7,118 nucleotides of DNA from Deltaproteobacteria bacterium (lineage in GTDB: Bacteria; Desulfobacterota; DSM-4660; Desulfatiglandales; HGW-15). The notes beneath the pieces are model-generated. The model was not told where the DNA came from, did no database searches, and worked only from the letters and a program-made list of their open reading frames with translations. The position numbers and the translations under genes are program-made. Positions 1 through 6,544 of this stretch are shown here, one piece after another. The first letter of the stretch is position 1. Every line of letters begins with the position of its first letter. The stretch covers positions 1 through 7,118 of the forward strand of contig JAFGPH010000216.1 of the NCBI GenBank assembly GCA_016926135.1. Direction: 5' to 3'.

Positions 1-763
1 CCTTGAGGTGAGACTGGCCCAAGCCAGGGAGGAACTGGTTCGGGCCCGGAACAACCACGCCCTCTCCGTGGCGGCCTTCGCCGTCCTTCTGGGCCTGGAC
101 CCGGATGCGCCTCTCTGCCTGATGGAGGGATCCAAGGTCTCCAGGGATTTCCCCGAAGACTACGCCTCCGGTCTTGCTCAGGCCCTTGCGCACTGGCCCG
201 AGCTCAAAAAGGTGAGGGCACAGGTCGTCCAGTCCCGTATGGCCCTCGATATGGTAAGGGCGGAGGTTCTGCCCAGCCTGGATGCGCAGGGCAGGTACTA
301 TATGGATGATCCCGATCTGGACTTTGAGACGAGCCGGGACAACTGGGCGGCCGGTGTCATCCTCAACTGGGACCTGTTTACGGGTATGAGCACGCCAGCC
401 CGTGTAAACAAGGCGAGGGGCGTTTTGGACGAGATGCTTGCCGCGGATCGGAAGACGACCCTCTCGGTCCAGTTGGATCTGAAGAATGCCTATCTGAGGC
501 TGACGGAGGCCGAAGCAAGGGTTGCCGTGACCAGGGCGAGCGTTGCGCAGGCAAAGGAGAGCCTGTCCCTGGTCAAGAAGGAGTATGAGGGGGGTTCGGC
601 CACCATCACCCGCTATCTCGATGCAGAGCTGGCTCTCAACAGGGCCCGGATTCTCTCCAGGGCCGCTCACTACGACAGGGAGCGGGCGGTTGCGGCCGTG
701 GGCAGGGGAATCGGGCGCTGGGCCGGGGTTGCACGCGATGTGAGGAAGGAACATGGAGAGTAG
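1..763 (+). CDS. TolC-like outer membrane efflux protein, 5' end missing
   Basis: This is the C-terminal part of an outer-membrane factor, the trimeric channel that lets an RND pump discharge through the outer membrane. The reading frame is open from the window edge (first full codon at 2, Leu) to TAG at 761-763, giving 253 visible residues, so the start and signal peptide lie upstream. The GTG at 8 is only an internal valine. The visible part carries what looks like the second outer membrane efflux protein (OEP, PF02321) repeat. It starts with an amphipathic helix around WPELKKVRAQVVQSR, followed by a beta segment PSLDAQGRYYMDD and a second beta strand ending NWDLFTG. Two long Ala/Leu/Glu-rich helices follow, including AYLRLTEAEARVAVTRAS and VKKEYEGGSATITRYLDAE, a typical TolC-family end. 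It overlaps the adaptor gene by 11 bases, which supports its role as the exit duct of the same pump. The family call is firm; the substrate is unknown. Confidence 0.9.
   Translation, partial: LEVRLAQAREELVRARNNHALSVAAFAVLLGLDPDAPLCLMEGSKVSRDFPEDYASGLAQALAHWPELKKVRAQVVQSRMALDMVRAEVLPSLDAQGRYYMDDPDLDFETSRDNWAAGVILNWDLFTGMSTPARVNKARGVLDEMLAADRKTTLSVQLDLKNAYLRLTEAEARVAVTRASVAQAKESLSLVKKEYEGGSATITRYLDAELALNRARILSRAAHYDRERAVAAVGRGIGRWAGVARDVRKEHGE
742..750 (+). promoter_or_regulatory. Ribosome binding site of the adaptor gene
   Basis: The purine stretch GAGGAAGGA lies inside the end of the outer-membrane factor gene. GAGG (742-745) is 7 bases before the ATG at 753, a normal spacing. It fixes the adaptor start and implies that ribosomes finishing the upstream gene can restart here. 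Confidence 0.7.
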
Positions 764-1925
764 GACGTCGAAGAAAGGGCTTCGGGGCTTCAGCCTGATC
801 GGCGGCGCAGCGGCACTGATCCTGCTCATGCTCTACATGGGGGGCGCTTTTACCGCTGAGAAGATCCGTCCCGGGAAACAGGAAAGGCCAGGGAAGGAAG
901 AGTCGCCGCCCCGCAAAACGGCGAAGGCCTCTCTGGAGACGGTCACCGAGTACTTCGAGTCCGTGGGAACCGTGAGGCCGAGAACCGAGATCCGGGTGGA
1001 GTCCCGGGTGACGGGAAAGGTGATCCACGTCTTTGTTCGTCCCGGAGACCCCGTGGTAAAGGGTCAGGCGCTCCTGCGTGTGGACGGCCGGGAATATGAA
1101 GCGAGGCTGGAGCAAGCCGTGCATGGTCTTGCCTCAGCCAAATCGAGAGGGGCACAGATGGAGCAGGCTGCGCTCGCAGCCAAGGCGGAATTTACCCGGG
1201 CGGATGCGGCCTTCAAACGCACCCGGACCTACCTGGAGGCCAAGGCGGCGACTGCGCAGGACATGGAGCAGGCGGAAGCCGCCTACACACAGGCCAGGGC
1301 CCGCCTTGAGCAGGCGGAGAAGGCCCGGGTGGAGGCGGAATCGGACGTGAAACGGGCCATGAAGGCAAAGGAGGAGTCGGAGATCGCCCTCGGTTACACC
1401 CGGATCGTCGCGACTGAATCGGCCGAGGTGGCGAAGAGACTGGTGGAGCCCGGGGATCTGGCTGCACCGGGCAAGCCCCTCCTGCTCCTCCAGACCAGGG
1501 GGAGGCTCCGGCTGGAGGCCTTGGTCCCTGAGGGCCTGATTCGGAAGATTCGCCAGGGTGAGCCCCTGGAGTTGAGGATCGATGCGCTCGGCCGGGTTCT
1601 TGCCGGCAGGGTGGAGGAGGTGGTCCCCTCCGCAGACCCCATGACGAGGACGATTCTGGTCAAGATCGATCTGCCCGAGGACAGGGATGTGTATCCCGGC
1701 ATGTTCGGCAGGCTTTTGATCCCCGTGGAGGAGCGAAAGGCGGTGCTGATCCCCCGGAAGGCCCTGGGGCGAATCGGTCAGCTCGAGGTGGTGAATGCGC
1801 ATGTGGAGGGCAGGTGGCAGAAGCTCTTCGTCAAATCCGGCCGGATGATGGGAGAGAAGGTGGAAATCCTTTCCGGATTGAAGGGTGGTGAGATCCTCGG
1901 CCTGGAGGAGGACCCGAATGTCTGA
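753..1925 (+). CDS. RND efflux periplasmic adaptor (membrane fusion protein)
   Basis: This 390-residue adaptor would link the inner-membrane RND pump to the outer-membrane channel. Residues 13-33 form one hydrophobic anchor preceded by Lys/Arg. There is no cysteine, so it is not a lipoprotein; it is held by the N-terminal membrane segment. A Pro/Lys-rich linker follows to about residue 57. Next is a beta/lipoyl half-domain (RVESRVTGKVIHVFVRPGDP, about 81-121), then a long Ala/Glu/Arg-rich coiled-coil hairpin (about 118-215). The second lipoyl half follows (GYTRIVATESAEVAKRLVEPG), then a beta-barrel domain (LEALVPEGLIRKIRQGEPL to VPSADPMTRTILVKIDLP). The membrane-proximal domain contains VYPGMFGRLLIP and VEILSGLKGGEIL. 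This order and length are normal for the HlyD/AcrA-type family. No His- or Met-rich metal-binding region is seen, which argues weakly against a CusB-type metal pump. The ATG at 753 is supported by a good ribosome binding site; the end overlaps the transporter gene by 8 bases. Confidence 0.93.
   Translation: MESRTSKKGLRGFSLIGGAAALILLMLYMGGAFTAEKIRPGKQERPGKEESPPRKTAKASLETVTEYFESVGTVRPRTEIRVESRVTGKVIHVFVRPGDPVVKGQALLRVDGREYEARLEQAVHGLASAKSRGAQMEQAALAAKAEFTRADAAFKRTRTYLEAKAATAQDMEQAEAAYTQARARLEQAEKARVEAESDVKRAMKAKEESEIALGYTRIVATESAEVAKRLVEPGDLAAPGKPLLLLQTRGRLRLEALVPEGLIRKIRQGEPLELRIDALGRVLAGRVEEVVPSADPMTRTILVKIDLPEDRDVYPGMFGRLLIPVEERKAVLIPRKALGRIGQLEVVNAHVEGRWQKLFVKSGRMMGEKVEILSGLKGGEILGLEEDPNV
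1904..1911 (+). promoter_or_regulatory. Ribosome binding site of the RND transporter gene
   Basis: GGAGGAGG lies 6 bases before the ATG at 1918, a near-ideal site. It decides the start: the same frame is open further upstream (for example GTG at 1885), but nothing comparable precedes those codons, and the extra residues would be out of character for the family. Confidence 0.75.
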
Positions 1926-4900
1926 TCTGGAGAGCCCCTCCATGGGTGTCGTGGCCCGCATGGTCCGGCACTTCCTTTCATCCAACCTCGCCGTTCTCTT
2001 CATGATCTTTTCCTTTTCCCTGGGGACGGCCGCCGTCCTGCTCACGCCCCGCGAGGAGGAGCCGCAGATCGTGGTTCCCATGGCCGACGTGTTTGTGCGG
2101 GCCCCGGGGGCCAGCGCCGCGGAAGTGGAAAGCCTGGTAGCCACCCCCCTGGAGAGACTGCTCTGGCAGATCGACGGTGTGGAGTACGTCTACTCGGTCT
2201 CCCGCCGGGATATGGCGGTTGTCACCGTGCGCTTCTTTGTCGGCGAGGACAGGGAACGGTCCCTGGTCAAGCTCCACAACAGGATCACCATGAATATCGA
2301 CCAGGCCCCTCCCCTGGTGAAGGGATGGGTGATCAAACCGGTGGAGATCGACGACGTTCCCATCGTGAATCTCACCCTTCACTCGGACCGCTACGACGAC
2401 CATGCCCTGCGGCGCATCGGAGAAGAGGTGCTCGCGCGCCTCGCGGGGGTGCCTGACATCTCGAGAACCTTCATCGTGGGGGGAAGAAAGCGGGAGATCA
2501 GGGTCGAGCTCGTCCCCGATCGTATGGCGGGCAGGGGGGTGTCCAAACTCGAAGTCTACACGGCCCTTCAAGGTACGGATGCCTCGGTGACGGCAGGGGC
2601 CTTCAGCCGCCTCGACAGGGAGACCCTGGTGACCAGCGAGTCCTTCATCACCTCCGCCCGCGATGTGGAGGGGCTTGTGGTGGGCGTCCATGAGGGGAGG
2701 CCCGTGTACCTGCGGGACATCGCCGTTGTGCTCGACGGGCCCGAGGAAGCCTCCCGCTACTCGCGGATCGGTTTCCCCCGGGGCGCGACACACCCTGCCG
2801 TCACCCTGGCCCTCGCCAAGAAGAAGGGAACCAACGCGGTGGATGTGGCAGGGAACGTGCTGCAGCGCCTGGAGGAACTCAGACGGGACGTGATTCCGGA
2901 AGGCGTGGGGGTGGAGGTGACCAGGAATTACGGCCGCACCGCCCAGGACAAGGTCAACGACCTCCTCAACTCCCTGGTTTTTGCGATCCTGACCGTGGTG
3001 GGGCTTCTCCTCTTCACCATGGGCTGGAGGGAGGCCCTGGTGGTGGCCGTCTCGGTGCCTCTGAGCTTTTCGCTCGCCCTTTTCGTGAACTACCTTTTCG
3101 GCTTCACCATCAACAGGGTCACCCTGTTCGCCCTGATCCTCTCGCTCGGCCTCGTGGTGGACGACCCCATCACGAACGTGGACAACATCCAGCGGCACAT
3201 CCTCGCGGGCAGGAGAAAGCCCCTCCTGGCCACCCTCTTTGCCGTGGACGAGGTTCTCCCTCCGGTGATCATGTCCACCCTGGCGATCATCGTCTCTTTC
3301 ACGCCCATGTTCTTCATCACGGGGATGATGGGCCCCTACATGGGCCCCATGGCTGCCAATGTTCCCCTCACGGTGACCTTCTCCACGGTGGCGGCCCTCA
3401 CCGTGGTGCCCTGGATCTCCTACCTGCTTCTGAGGGGATATGCCCGGGGGGGCGAGGGGACGGCCGCCCTGCAAACCAGGGGGGAGGCCACGCCCGGCTG
3501 GATCATGCGAATGTACCGCTCGGTGCTGAACCCTTTTCTCTCATCTGCCGTGAAGCGCTCCCTCCTCATCGTGGTTCTCGTTGGGCTCTTCCTCTTGTCT
3601 GCGGCCCTTGCCGTGTACCGCCACGTTCCGCTCAAGATGCTCCCCTTTGACAACAAGAACGAGTTTCAGATCGTGGTGGACATGCCCGAAGGCACTCCCC
3701 TGGAGGCGACGGACCGGGTGGTGAGGGATTTCGAGCGTTACTTGCTCACCGTTCCCGAGGTGATCCATTTCGTGTCCTACGTGGGGACCGCCTCCCCCAT
3801 GGATTTCAACGGCATGGTCCGGCACTACTACCTCAGGGAAGGGGGCCACGTGGCGGACATCCGGGTCCACCTGGCCGACAAGGAGAGGCGCGAGCAGCAG
3901 AGTCACGAGATCGTGCTCCGGCTCCGAAGGGATCTGGAAGGCCTGGCCTCAAAGCAGGGGGCCCTGATCAAAATTGTCGAGGTACCGCCCGGGCCTCCGG
4001 TGGTCTCCACGGTGGTGGCCGAGATCTACGGGACCCCGGAGAAGTCCTACCATCAGCTTATCGAGGGGGCCGGCCGGGTGGGTGAGTTGATGAAGGGGGA
4101 ACCCTTCGTGGTGGACATCGACAGCACGGTGGAGGATCCCCTCGATCGTCTGGATTTCGTCATCGACAAGGAGAAGGCGGCCTTTCACGGGATCACGCCG
4201 GACGCGGTGGTCAAGACCCTGAAGATGTCCATGGATTGCGGCCCGGCCACGGTCCATGTGCCCGGGGAACGGCAGTGCCTTCCGATCCGCCTGACCTTTC
4301 CCAGGGAAAAGAGGACGGGGGGCGCCGCCCTCCTCCAGATCCCACTGAAGAGCGCACAAGGGAAGATGATACCCCTGATGGCAATCGGGGCCTTCTCCGC
4401 CACGCGAGAGGATCAGCCCATCCACCACAAGAACCTTGAAAGGGTGGTCTACGTCTTCGGTGAGATGGCGGGACGGGCGCCCGCGGAGGCGGTCCTGGAC
4501 ATGCAGAACCGGCTGAGGGAGGCACCCCTCTCCCAGGGCATTCGGGTGGAATGGGCCGGGGAAGGGGAGTGGAAGATCACTGTGGATGTCTTCCGGGACC
4601 TGGGGATCGCTTACCTGGCCGCCATGATGGGAATCTACATTCTCCTGGTGGTGCAGATGAATTCCTTCTTCATGCCCGTCCTGATCATGATCGCCATCCC
4701 GCTCACCGTGATCGGGATCATGCCGGGGTTCTGGCTGTTCAACCTCCTGTTCACCCAGCCCGTGGGCGGATTTGAGAATCCCGTCTTTTTCACCGCCACC
4801 AGCATGATCGGCATGATCGCCCTCGGCGGTATCGTCATCCGCAATTCCCTGGTGCTCATCGAGTTCATCGAGGGGGCACTGAAGGAGGGGGTTTCACTGA

Positions 4901-5106
4901 AGGAGGCGATCCTTCAGAGCGGCGCTGTCCGGCTCCGGCCCATCGTGCTCACGGCTGCCACCACGGCCCTGGGGGCTTGGCCCATCACCCTGGACCCTGT
5001 TTTTTCAGGGCTGGCGTGGGCACTGATCTTCGGATTGTTTGCCTCCACGTTTTTCACCCTCTTCATCGTGCCCGTGAGCTATTTTATGCTCAAGCAAAAA
5101 AGATAG
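1918..5106 (+). CDS. RND-family efflux transporter, inner membrane
   Basis: This 1062-residue protein is a full-length AcrB-type RND pump (ACR_tran family), which uses proton entry to expel substrates from the periplasm or inner membrane. The layout is the usual duplicated one. TM1 is near residues 18-41, the first large periplasmic loop runs to about 350, and TM2-6 lie at about 350-500. TM7 is at about 548-570, the second periplasmic loop runs to about 893, and TM8-12 lie at about 894-1058. TM4 holds the proton-relay pair Asp415-Asp416 in GLVVDDPITNVDNIQRH, equivalent to AcrB Asp407/Asp408. In TM10 the lysine of AcrB (Lys940) is replaced by Arg975 in GGIVIRNSLVLIEF, a variant that, as far as I recall, characterises one RND subgroup. 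The only two cysteines, Cys774 and Cys787, lie in the second periplasmic loop. The gene is third in the operon and overlaps the adaptor by 8 bases. The fold and role are firm; the substrate (drug, lipid, solvent or other) is not indicated. Confidence 0.96.
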   Translation: MSDLESPSMGVVARMVRHFLSSNLAVLFMIFSFSLGTAAVLLTPREEEPQIVVPMADVFVRAPGASAAEVESLVATPLERLLWQIDGVEYVYSVSRRDMAVVTVRFFVGEDRERSLVKLHNRITMNIDQAPPLVKGWVIKPVEIDDVPIVNLTLHSDRYDDHALRRIGEEVLARLAGVPDISRTFIVGGRKREIRVELVPDRMAGRGVSKLEVYTALQGTDASVTAGAFSRLDRETLVTSESFITSARDVEGLVVGVHEGRPVYLRDIAVVLDGPEEASRYSRIGFPRGATHPAVTLALAKKKGTNAVDVAGNVLQRLEELRRDVIPEGVGVEVTRNYGRTAQDKVNDLLNSLVFAILTVVGLLLFTMGWREALVVAVSVPLSFSLALFVNYLFGFTINRVTLFALILSLGLVVDDPITNVDNIQRHILAGRRKPLLATLFAVDEVLPPVIMSTLAIIVSFTPMFFITGMMGPYMGPMAANVPLTVTFSTVAALTVVPWISYLLLRGYARGGEGTAALQTRGEATPGWIMRMYRSVLNPFLSSAVKRSLLIVVLVGLFLLSAALAVYRHVPLKMLPFDNKNEFQIVVDMPEGTPLEATDRVVRDFERYLLTVPEVIHFVSYVGTASPMDFNGMVRHYYLREGGHVADIRVHLADKERREQQSHEIVLRLRRDLEGLASKQGALIKIVEVPPGPPVVSTVVAEIYGTPEKSYHQLIEGAGRVGELMKGEPFVVDIDSTVEDPLDRLDFVIDKEKAAFHGITPDAVVKTLKMSMDCGPATVHVPGERQCLPIRLTFPREKRTGGAALLQIPLKSAQGKMIPLMAIGAFSATREDQPIHHKNLERVVYVFGEMAGRAPAEAVLDMQNRLREAPLSQGIRVEWAGEGEWKITVDVFRDLGIAYLAAMMGIYILLVVQMNSFFMPVLIMIAIPLTVIGIMPGFWLFNLLFTQPVGGFENPVFFTATSMIGMIALGGIVIRNSLVLIEFIEGALKEGVSLKEAILQSGAVRLRPIVLTAATTALGAWPITLDPVFSGLAWALIFGLFASTFFTLFIVPVSYFMLKQKR

Positions 5107-5137
5107 GTTCAAGCCGCAAGGAAGAGCAGGGAGGGGT

Positions 5138-5170
5138 GAACCACGGATCCACACAGACTCACGCGGACAA
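5138..5170. repeat. Degenerate tandem repeat of a CACRSRGA-type unit
   Basis: Just after the RND gene the unit recurs as CACGGATC, CACACAGACT and CACGCGGACAA, about 9-11 bases apart, following TGAACC. This style of intergenic filler (an AACCACGG start followed by repeated CAC-GGA words) is, from memory, common in several bacterial genomes. The reverse strand of 5234-5262 shows similar TCTGTGTC and TGTCTC words. The function is unknown. Confidence 0.4.
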
Positions 5171-5189
5171 TCGGTTCGTCGCGAGCTGC

Positions 5190-5199
5190 GGTGTCCTGA
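5190..5199. repeat. Extra copy of the GGTGTCCTGA end motif
   Basis: GGTGTCCTGA occurs here and again at 5262-5271, 72 bases apart in the same orientation. The second copy forms the left end of the inverted-repeat-bounded segment. The first copy could be the end of an older or nested element, or a chance match. Confidence 0.45.
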
Positions 5200-5208
5200 C
5201 ACGTCTCT

Positions 5209-5230
5209 GTCCGGACAATGTTGTCCGGAC
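5209..5230. repeat. Near-perfect palindrome, two 10-base arms
   Basis: GTCCGGACAA (5209-5218) is followed by TG and its exact reverse complement TTGTCCGGAC (5221-5230). Each arm also contains the self-complementary octamer GTCCGGAC. The sequence can form a stable cruciform or RNA hairpin on either strand. No T-run follows on either strand, so it is not a standard intrinsic terminator. As it lies between converging genes it may still block transcription or protect mRNA ends. An operator or a protein-binding site is also possible. Confidence 0.75.
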
Positions 5231-5412
5231 GAAAATCTGTGTCTCATGTCTGTCTCTGTCTGGTGTCCTGAGTCACAAATGCATTGACAAACAGGAGGTG
5301 CTTGCAGGGCCGCCGGAGGGTGGTCTCTCAGGACCGCAACTCATCTTTATCCTCTGCCGGTTACCGCCCCGCAGTATCGAAATTCCTACCGTTGCAGGGA
5401 CAGGGCGCTGTA

Positions 5413-5443
5413 ACCCGTTTCGGGTGTTGCAGCCTGGGGCTGC
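5413..5443. repeat. Two adjacent hairpins at the centre of the putative element
   Basis: ACCCG-TTT-CGGGT (5413-5425) and GCAGCC-TGG-GGCTGC (5429-5443) are perfect stems with three-base loops. They lie at the midpoint of the inverted-repeat-bounded segment. There is no T-run after them. Confidence 0.45.
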
Positions 5444-5544
5444 TTGGGGAAGATGCAGAATCCGGGTCCCGTCTTATACGCATCGGAGAAACCGTTGCGG
5501 CCTGGACGACCACCCGCCGCCGGCCCTTCCACCGTGGATGGTTT

Positions 5545-5582
5545 CATTCATGACTACAGAATACGTCATGGCATTCATGACT
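5545..5582. repeat. 11-base direct repeat near the right end of the putative element
   Basis: CATTCATGACT occurs at 5545-5555 and at 5572-5582, a 27-base step. The second copy overlaps the right terminal inverted repeat. Such subterminal repeats can be transposase contact sites in mobile elements, but this is inference. Confidence 0.5.
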
Positions 5583-5647
5583 CAGGACACTAGCACCGAA
5601 GGACGGGTGGGTAACGACACTGGGAAGCTCATGGGGGTGTGTGCAGC

Positions 5648-6463
5648 TCAACCCTTTTGCCGTCGCAGTCGGAGAACGGTTTCCGCGATCTCGGCGAACC
5701 CATCGCCTCCCTCCCGGTCGGCCACGAAGGCGGGCAGGTGCTCCATGCGTTCGCCAAAGCGGAGGACGTTGTTGACCCCTGCGGCAAGGGGAAAGAACCG
5801 GAACATGGGCTCGTCGTTCGGGGAATCACCGCAGAAGAGGTATTCCTCCCTGCGGCGGTCCAGGTCCACGGTCCATCGCTCCAGCGCAAAAGTTCTTGTC
5901 ATGGAGAGCTTGTCGTAGTCACCGAACCAGCCGTTCACGTGAATGGAGGAGACCTTGCAGTTTGCGCCGTGCCTGAGGAAGACCTGGCAGATCCGCTCCA
6001 CCTGGTCAAACGGCAGGGGAGTGACGTCCTCGCAGTAGTCAATGGCGAGATCTGCCTCCCTGTAAAGCTGGTCACTCGCAAGGGCTGTGCCGGGGATGGA
6101 TGCGAGGATTTCCTCCCTGATCCTTTCCAGGCGAAGGCGGTTTTTTTCCCGGACCGCCTCGGGGTCCAGGAATCGCCTCACGAGATGCCCTCTTTCCTCG
6201 TCGTAGCAGAAGTAAAAGGCGCCGTTCTCCCCCACCACGCCGTCCACAGGCCACATCCTGGCGATGTGGTCGCACCACCCGGCGGGCCGGCCCGTGATGG
6301 GGACGACCCTCAACCCGGCCTTCTTGAGATCCCAGATGGACTGAAAGGCCCTGCCTCCTATCTTTCCGCGGGTCGTGAAGGTGTCGTCAATGTCAAAGAA
6401 GACTCCCCGGAGCCGCTTCGCGCTGTCCGCTGAAAAAGTGGTGATGGAAGGAATCATGACCAT
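5648..6463 (-). CDS. HAD-IIB family phosphatase
   Basis: This 271-residue protein is a haloacid-dehalogenase-type Mg-dependent phosphohydrolase, probably acting on a sugar phosphate or similar small phosphate ester in the cytoplasm. Motif I is FDIDDTF with nucleophile Asp24 and acid/base Asp26. Motif II is PITGRPAG with Thr57. Motif III is probably Lys185 in DYDKLSM, and motif IV is CGDSPNDEPMF with Asp213 and Asp217. The long insert between motifs II and III (about 83-185) is where the C2 cap of the Cof/mannosyl-3-phosphoglycerate phosphatase/sucrose-phosphatase group lies. All catalytic residues are present, so it should be active. I chose the ATG at 6463. A TTG at 6472 in the same frame is only 3 bases from the GAGG motif, and the ATG at 6457 has no better site. 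A roughly 15-residue N-terminal extension precedes the usual start of the fold. It has its own promoter-like sequence and ends facing the RND gene. The exact substrate is unknown. Confidence 0.9.
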   Translation of the reverse strand: MVMIPSITTFSADSAKRLRGVFFDIDDTFTTRGKIGGRAFQSIWDLKKAGLRVVPITGRPAGWCDHIARMWPVDGVVGENGAFYFCYDEERGHLVRRFLDPEAVREKNRLRLERIREEILASIPGTALASDQLYREADLAIDYCEDVTPLPFDQVERICQVFLRHGANCKVSSIHVNGWFGDYDKLSMTRTFALERWTVDLDRRREEYLFCGDSPNDEPMFRFFPLAAGVNNVLRFGERMEHLPAFVADREGGDGFAEIAETVLRLRRQKG

Positions 6464-6470
6464 CAGAATC

Positions 6471-6499
6471 AATAGCCTCTTTCGAGAGGTTGGACTATT
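6471..6499 (-). promoter_or_regulatory. Leader hairpin covering the HAD gene's ribosome binding site
   Basis: On the minus strand CCTCT-CGAA-AGAGG (6489 to 6476) is a perfect 5-base stem with a four-base loop. An outer AATAG/CTATT pairing (6499-6495 with 6475-6471) is interrupted by a five-base bulge. The 3' arm AGAGG is the best Shine-Dalgarno match before the ATG at 6463, 12 bases away. The hairpin would hide it, so translation may depend on its melting. The outer pairing overlaps the predicted transcription start and may not be fully present in the RNA. Confidence 0.4.
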
Positions 6500-6501
6500 T
6501 C

Positions 6502-6530
6502 TGTATAAACGAAGCCGTTTCTCCTGACAA
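6502..6530 (-). promoter_or_regulatory. Sigma70-type promoter for the HAD gene
   Basis: Reading the minus strand, TTGTCA (6530-6525; consensus TTGACA, 5 of 6) is followed after exactly 17 bases by TATACA (6507-6502; consensus TATAAT, 4 of 6). Transcription would start near 6495, about 32 bases before the ATG at 6463. It lies in the gap after the DUF1667 gene, so the phosphatase can be expressed independently of that operon, although readthrough is also possible. Confidence 0.55.
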
Positions 6531-6544
6531 CAGGATTGAGCGGG

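Larger units (their letters stand above)
5263..5590. mobile_element. Possible miniature transposable element (MITE) or IS remnant
   Basis: The left end GTGTCCTGAGTCA (5263-5275) is matched exactly in inverse at 5578-5590 (TGACTCAGGACAC). The match extends inward with gaps of two mismatches, then AATGC, two mismatches, then TGAC, giving 22 of 26 identical positions. The enclosed 328 bases hold no recognisable transposase, only an unsupported 89-codon frame. The right end is followed by TA (5591-5592) and the left end is preceded by TG, so a TA target duplication with one mutation is possible but not shown. The size, non-coding interior, long terminal inverted repeats and intergenic position fit a MITE. 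A chance inverted repeat of this quality is unlikely but cannot be excluded. Confidence 0.5.
5107..5647. other. Repeat-rich region between converging genes, no gene seen
   Basis: This 541-base gap separates the 3' ends of the RND gene (plus) and the HAD gene (minus). One plus-strand frame stays open across all of it and another is open for 89 codons (5284-5553, TTG start). Neither has a ribosome binding site or a recognisable protein composition, so both look accidental in GC-rich DNA. No hairpin followed by a T-run was found for either gene, so no standard intrinsic terminator can be named. The region instead holds degenerate short repeats (5138-5170), a palindrome (5209-5230), copies of GGTGTCCTGA, and an inverted-repeat-bounded segment (5263-5590), each listed separately. 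Confidence 0.7.

Noticed and set aside
1885..1917. Upstream in-frame GTG start for the RND gene
   Set aside because: The ATG at 1918 has GGAGGAGG at 6 bases; the extra 11 residues are arginine-rich and not expected at the start of this family.
1978..3474. A 498-codon minus-strand frame opposite the RND gene
   Set aside because: It is very rich in His, Gly, Arg and Glu, as expected for the antisense of a GC-rich gene, and the plus-strand RND protein fits its family across this whole stretch.
5106..5142. GGTTCA and TGAACC after the RND stop, considered as a terminator stem
   Set aside because: There are only six pairs across a 25-base loop and no T-run, so it is too weak to call.
5284..5553. 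An 89-codon plus-strand frame inside the putative mobile element
   Set aside because: It has a TTG start with no Shine-Dalgarno sequence and no recognisable domain or transposase motif. It could be decayed coding DNA, but nothing supports it.
4977..5918. A 313-codon plus-strand open frame spanning the end of the RND gene, the whole gap and part of the HAD gene
   Set aside because: It overlaps two well-supported genes, has no ribosome binding site and has a composition unlike a real protein; it is a chance open frame in GC-rich DNA.
5639..6433. A 264-codon plus-strand frame opposite the HAD gene
   Set aside because: The minus-strand product carries all four HAD motifs; the plus frame is its shadow and has no family features.
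6522..6535. Short hairpin TCCTG-TTGT-CAGGA after the DUF1667 stop, considered as a terminator
   Set aside because: The stem has only five pairs, no T-run follows, and it overlaps the -35 element of the HAD promoter.
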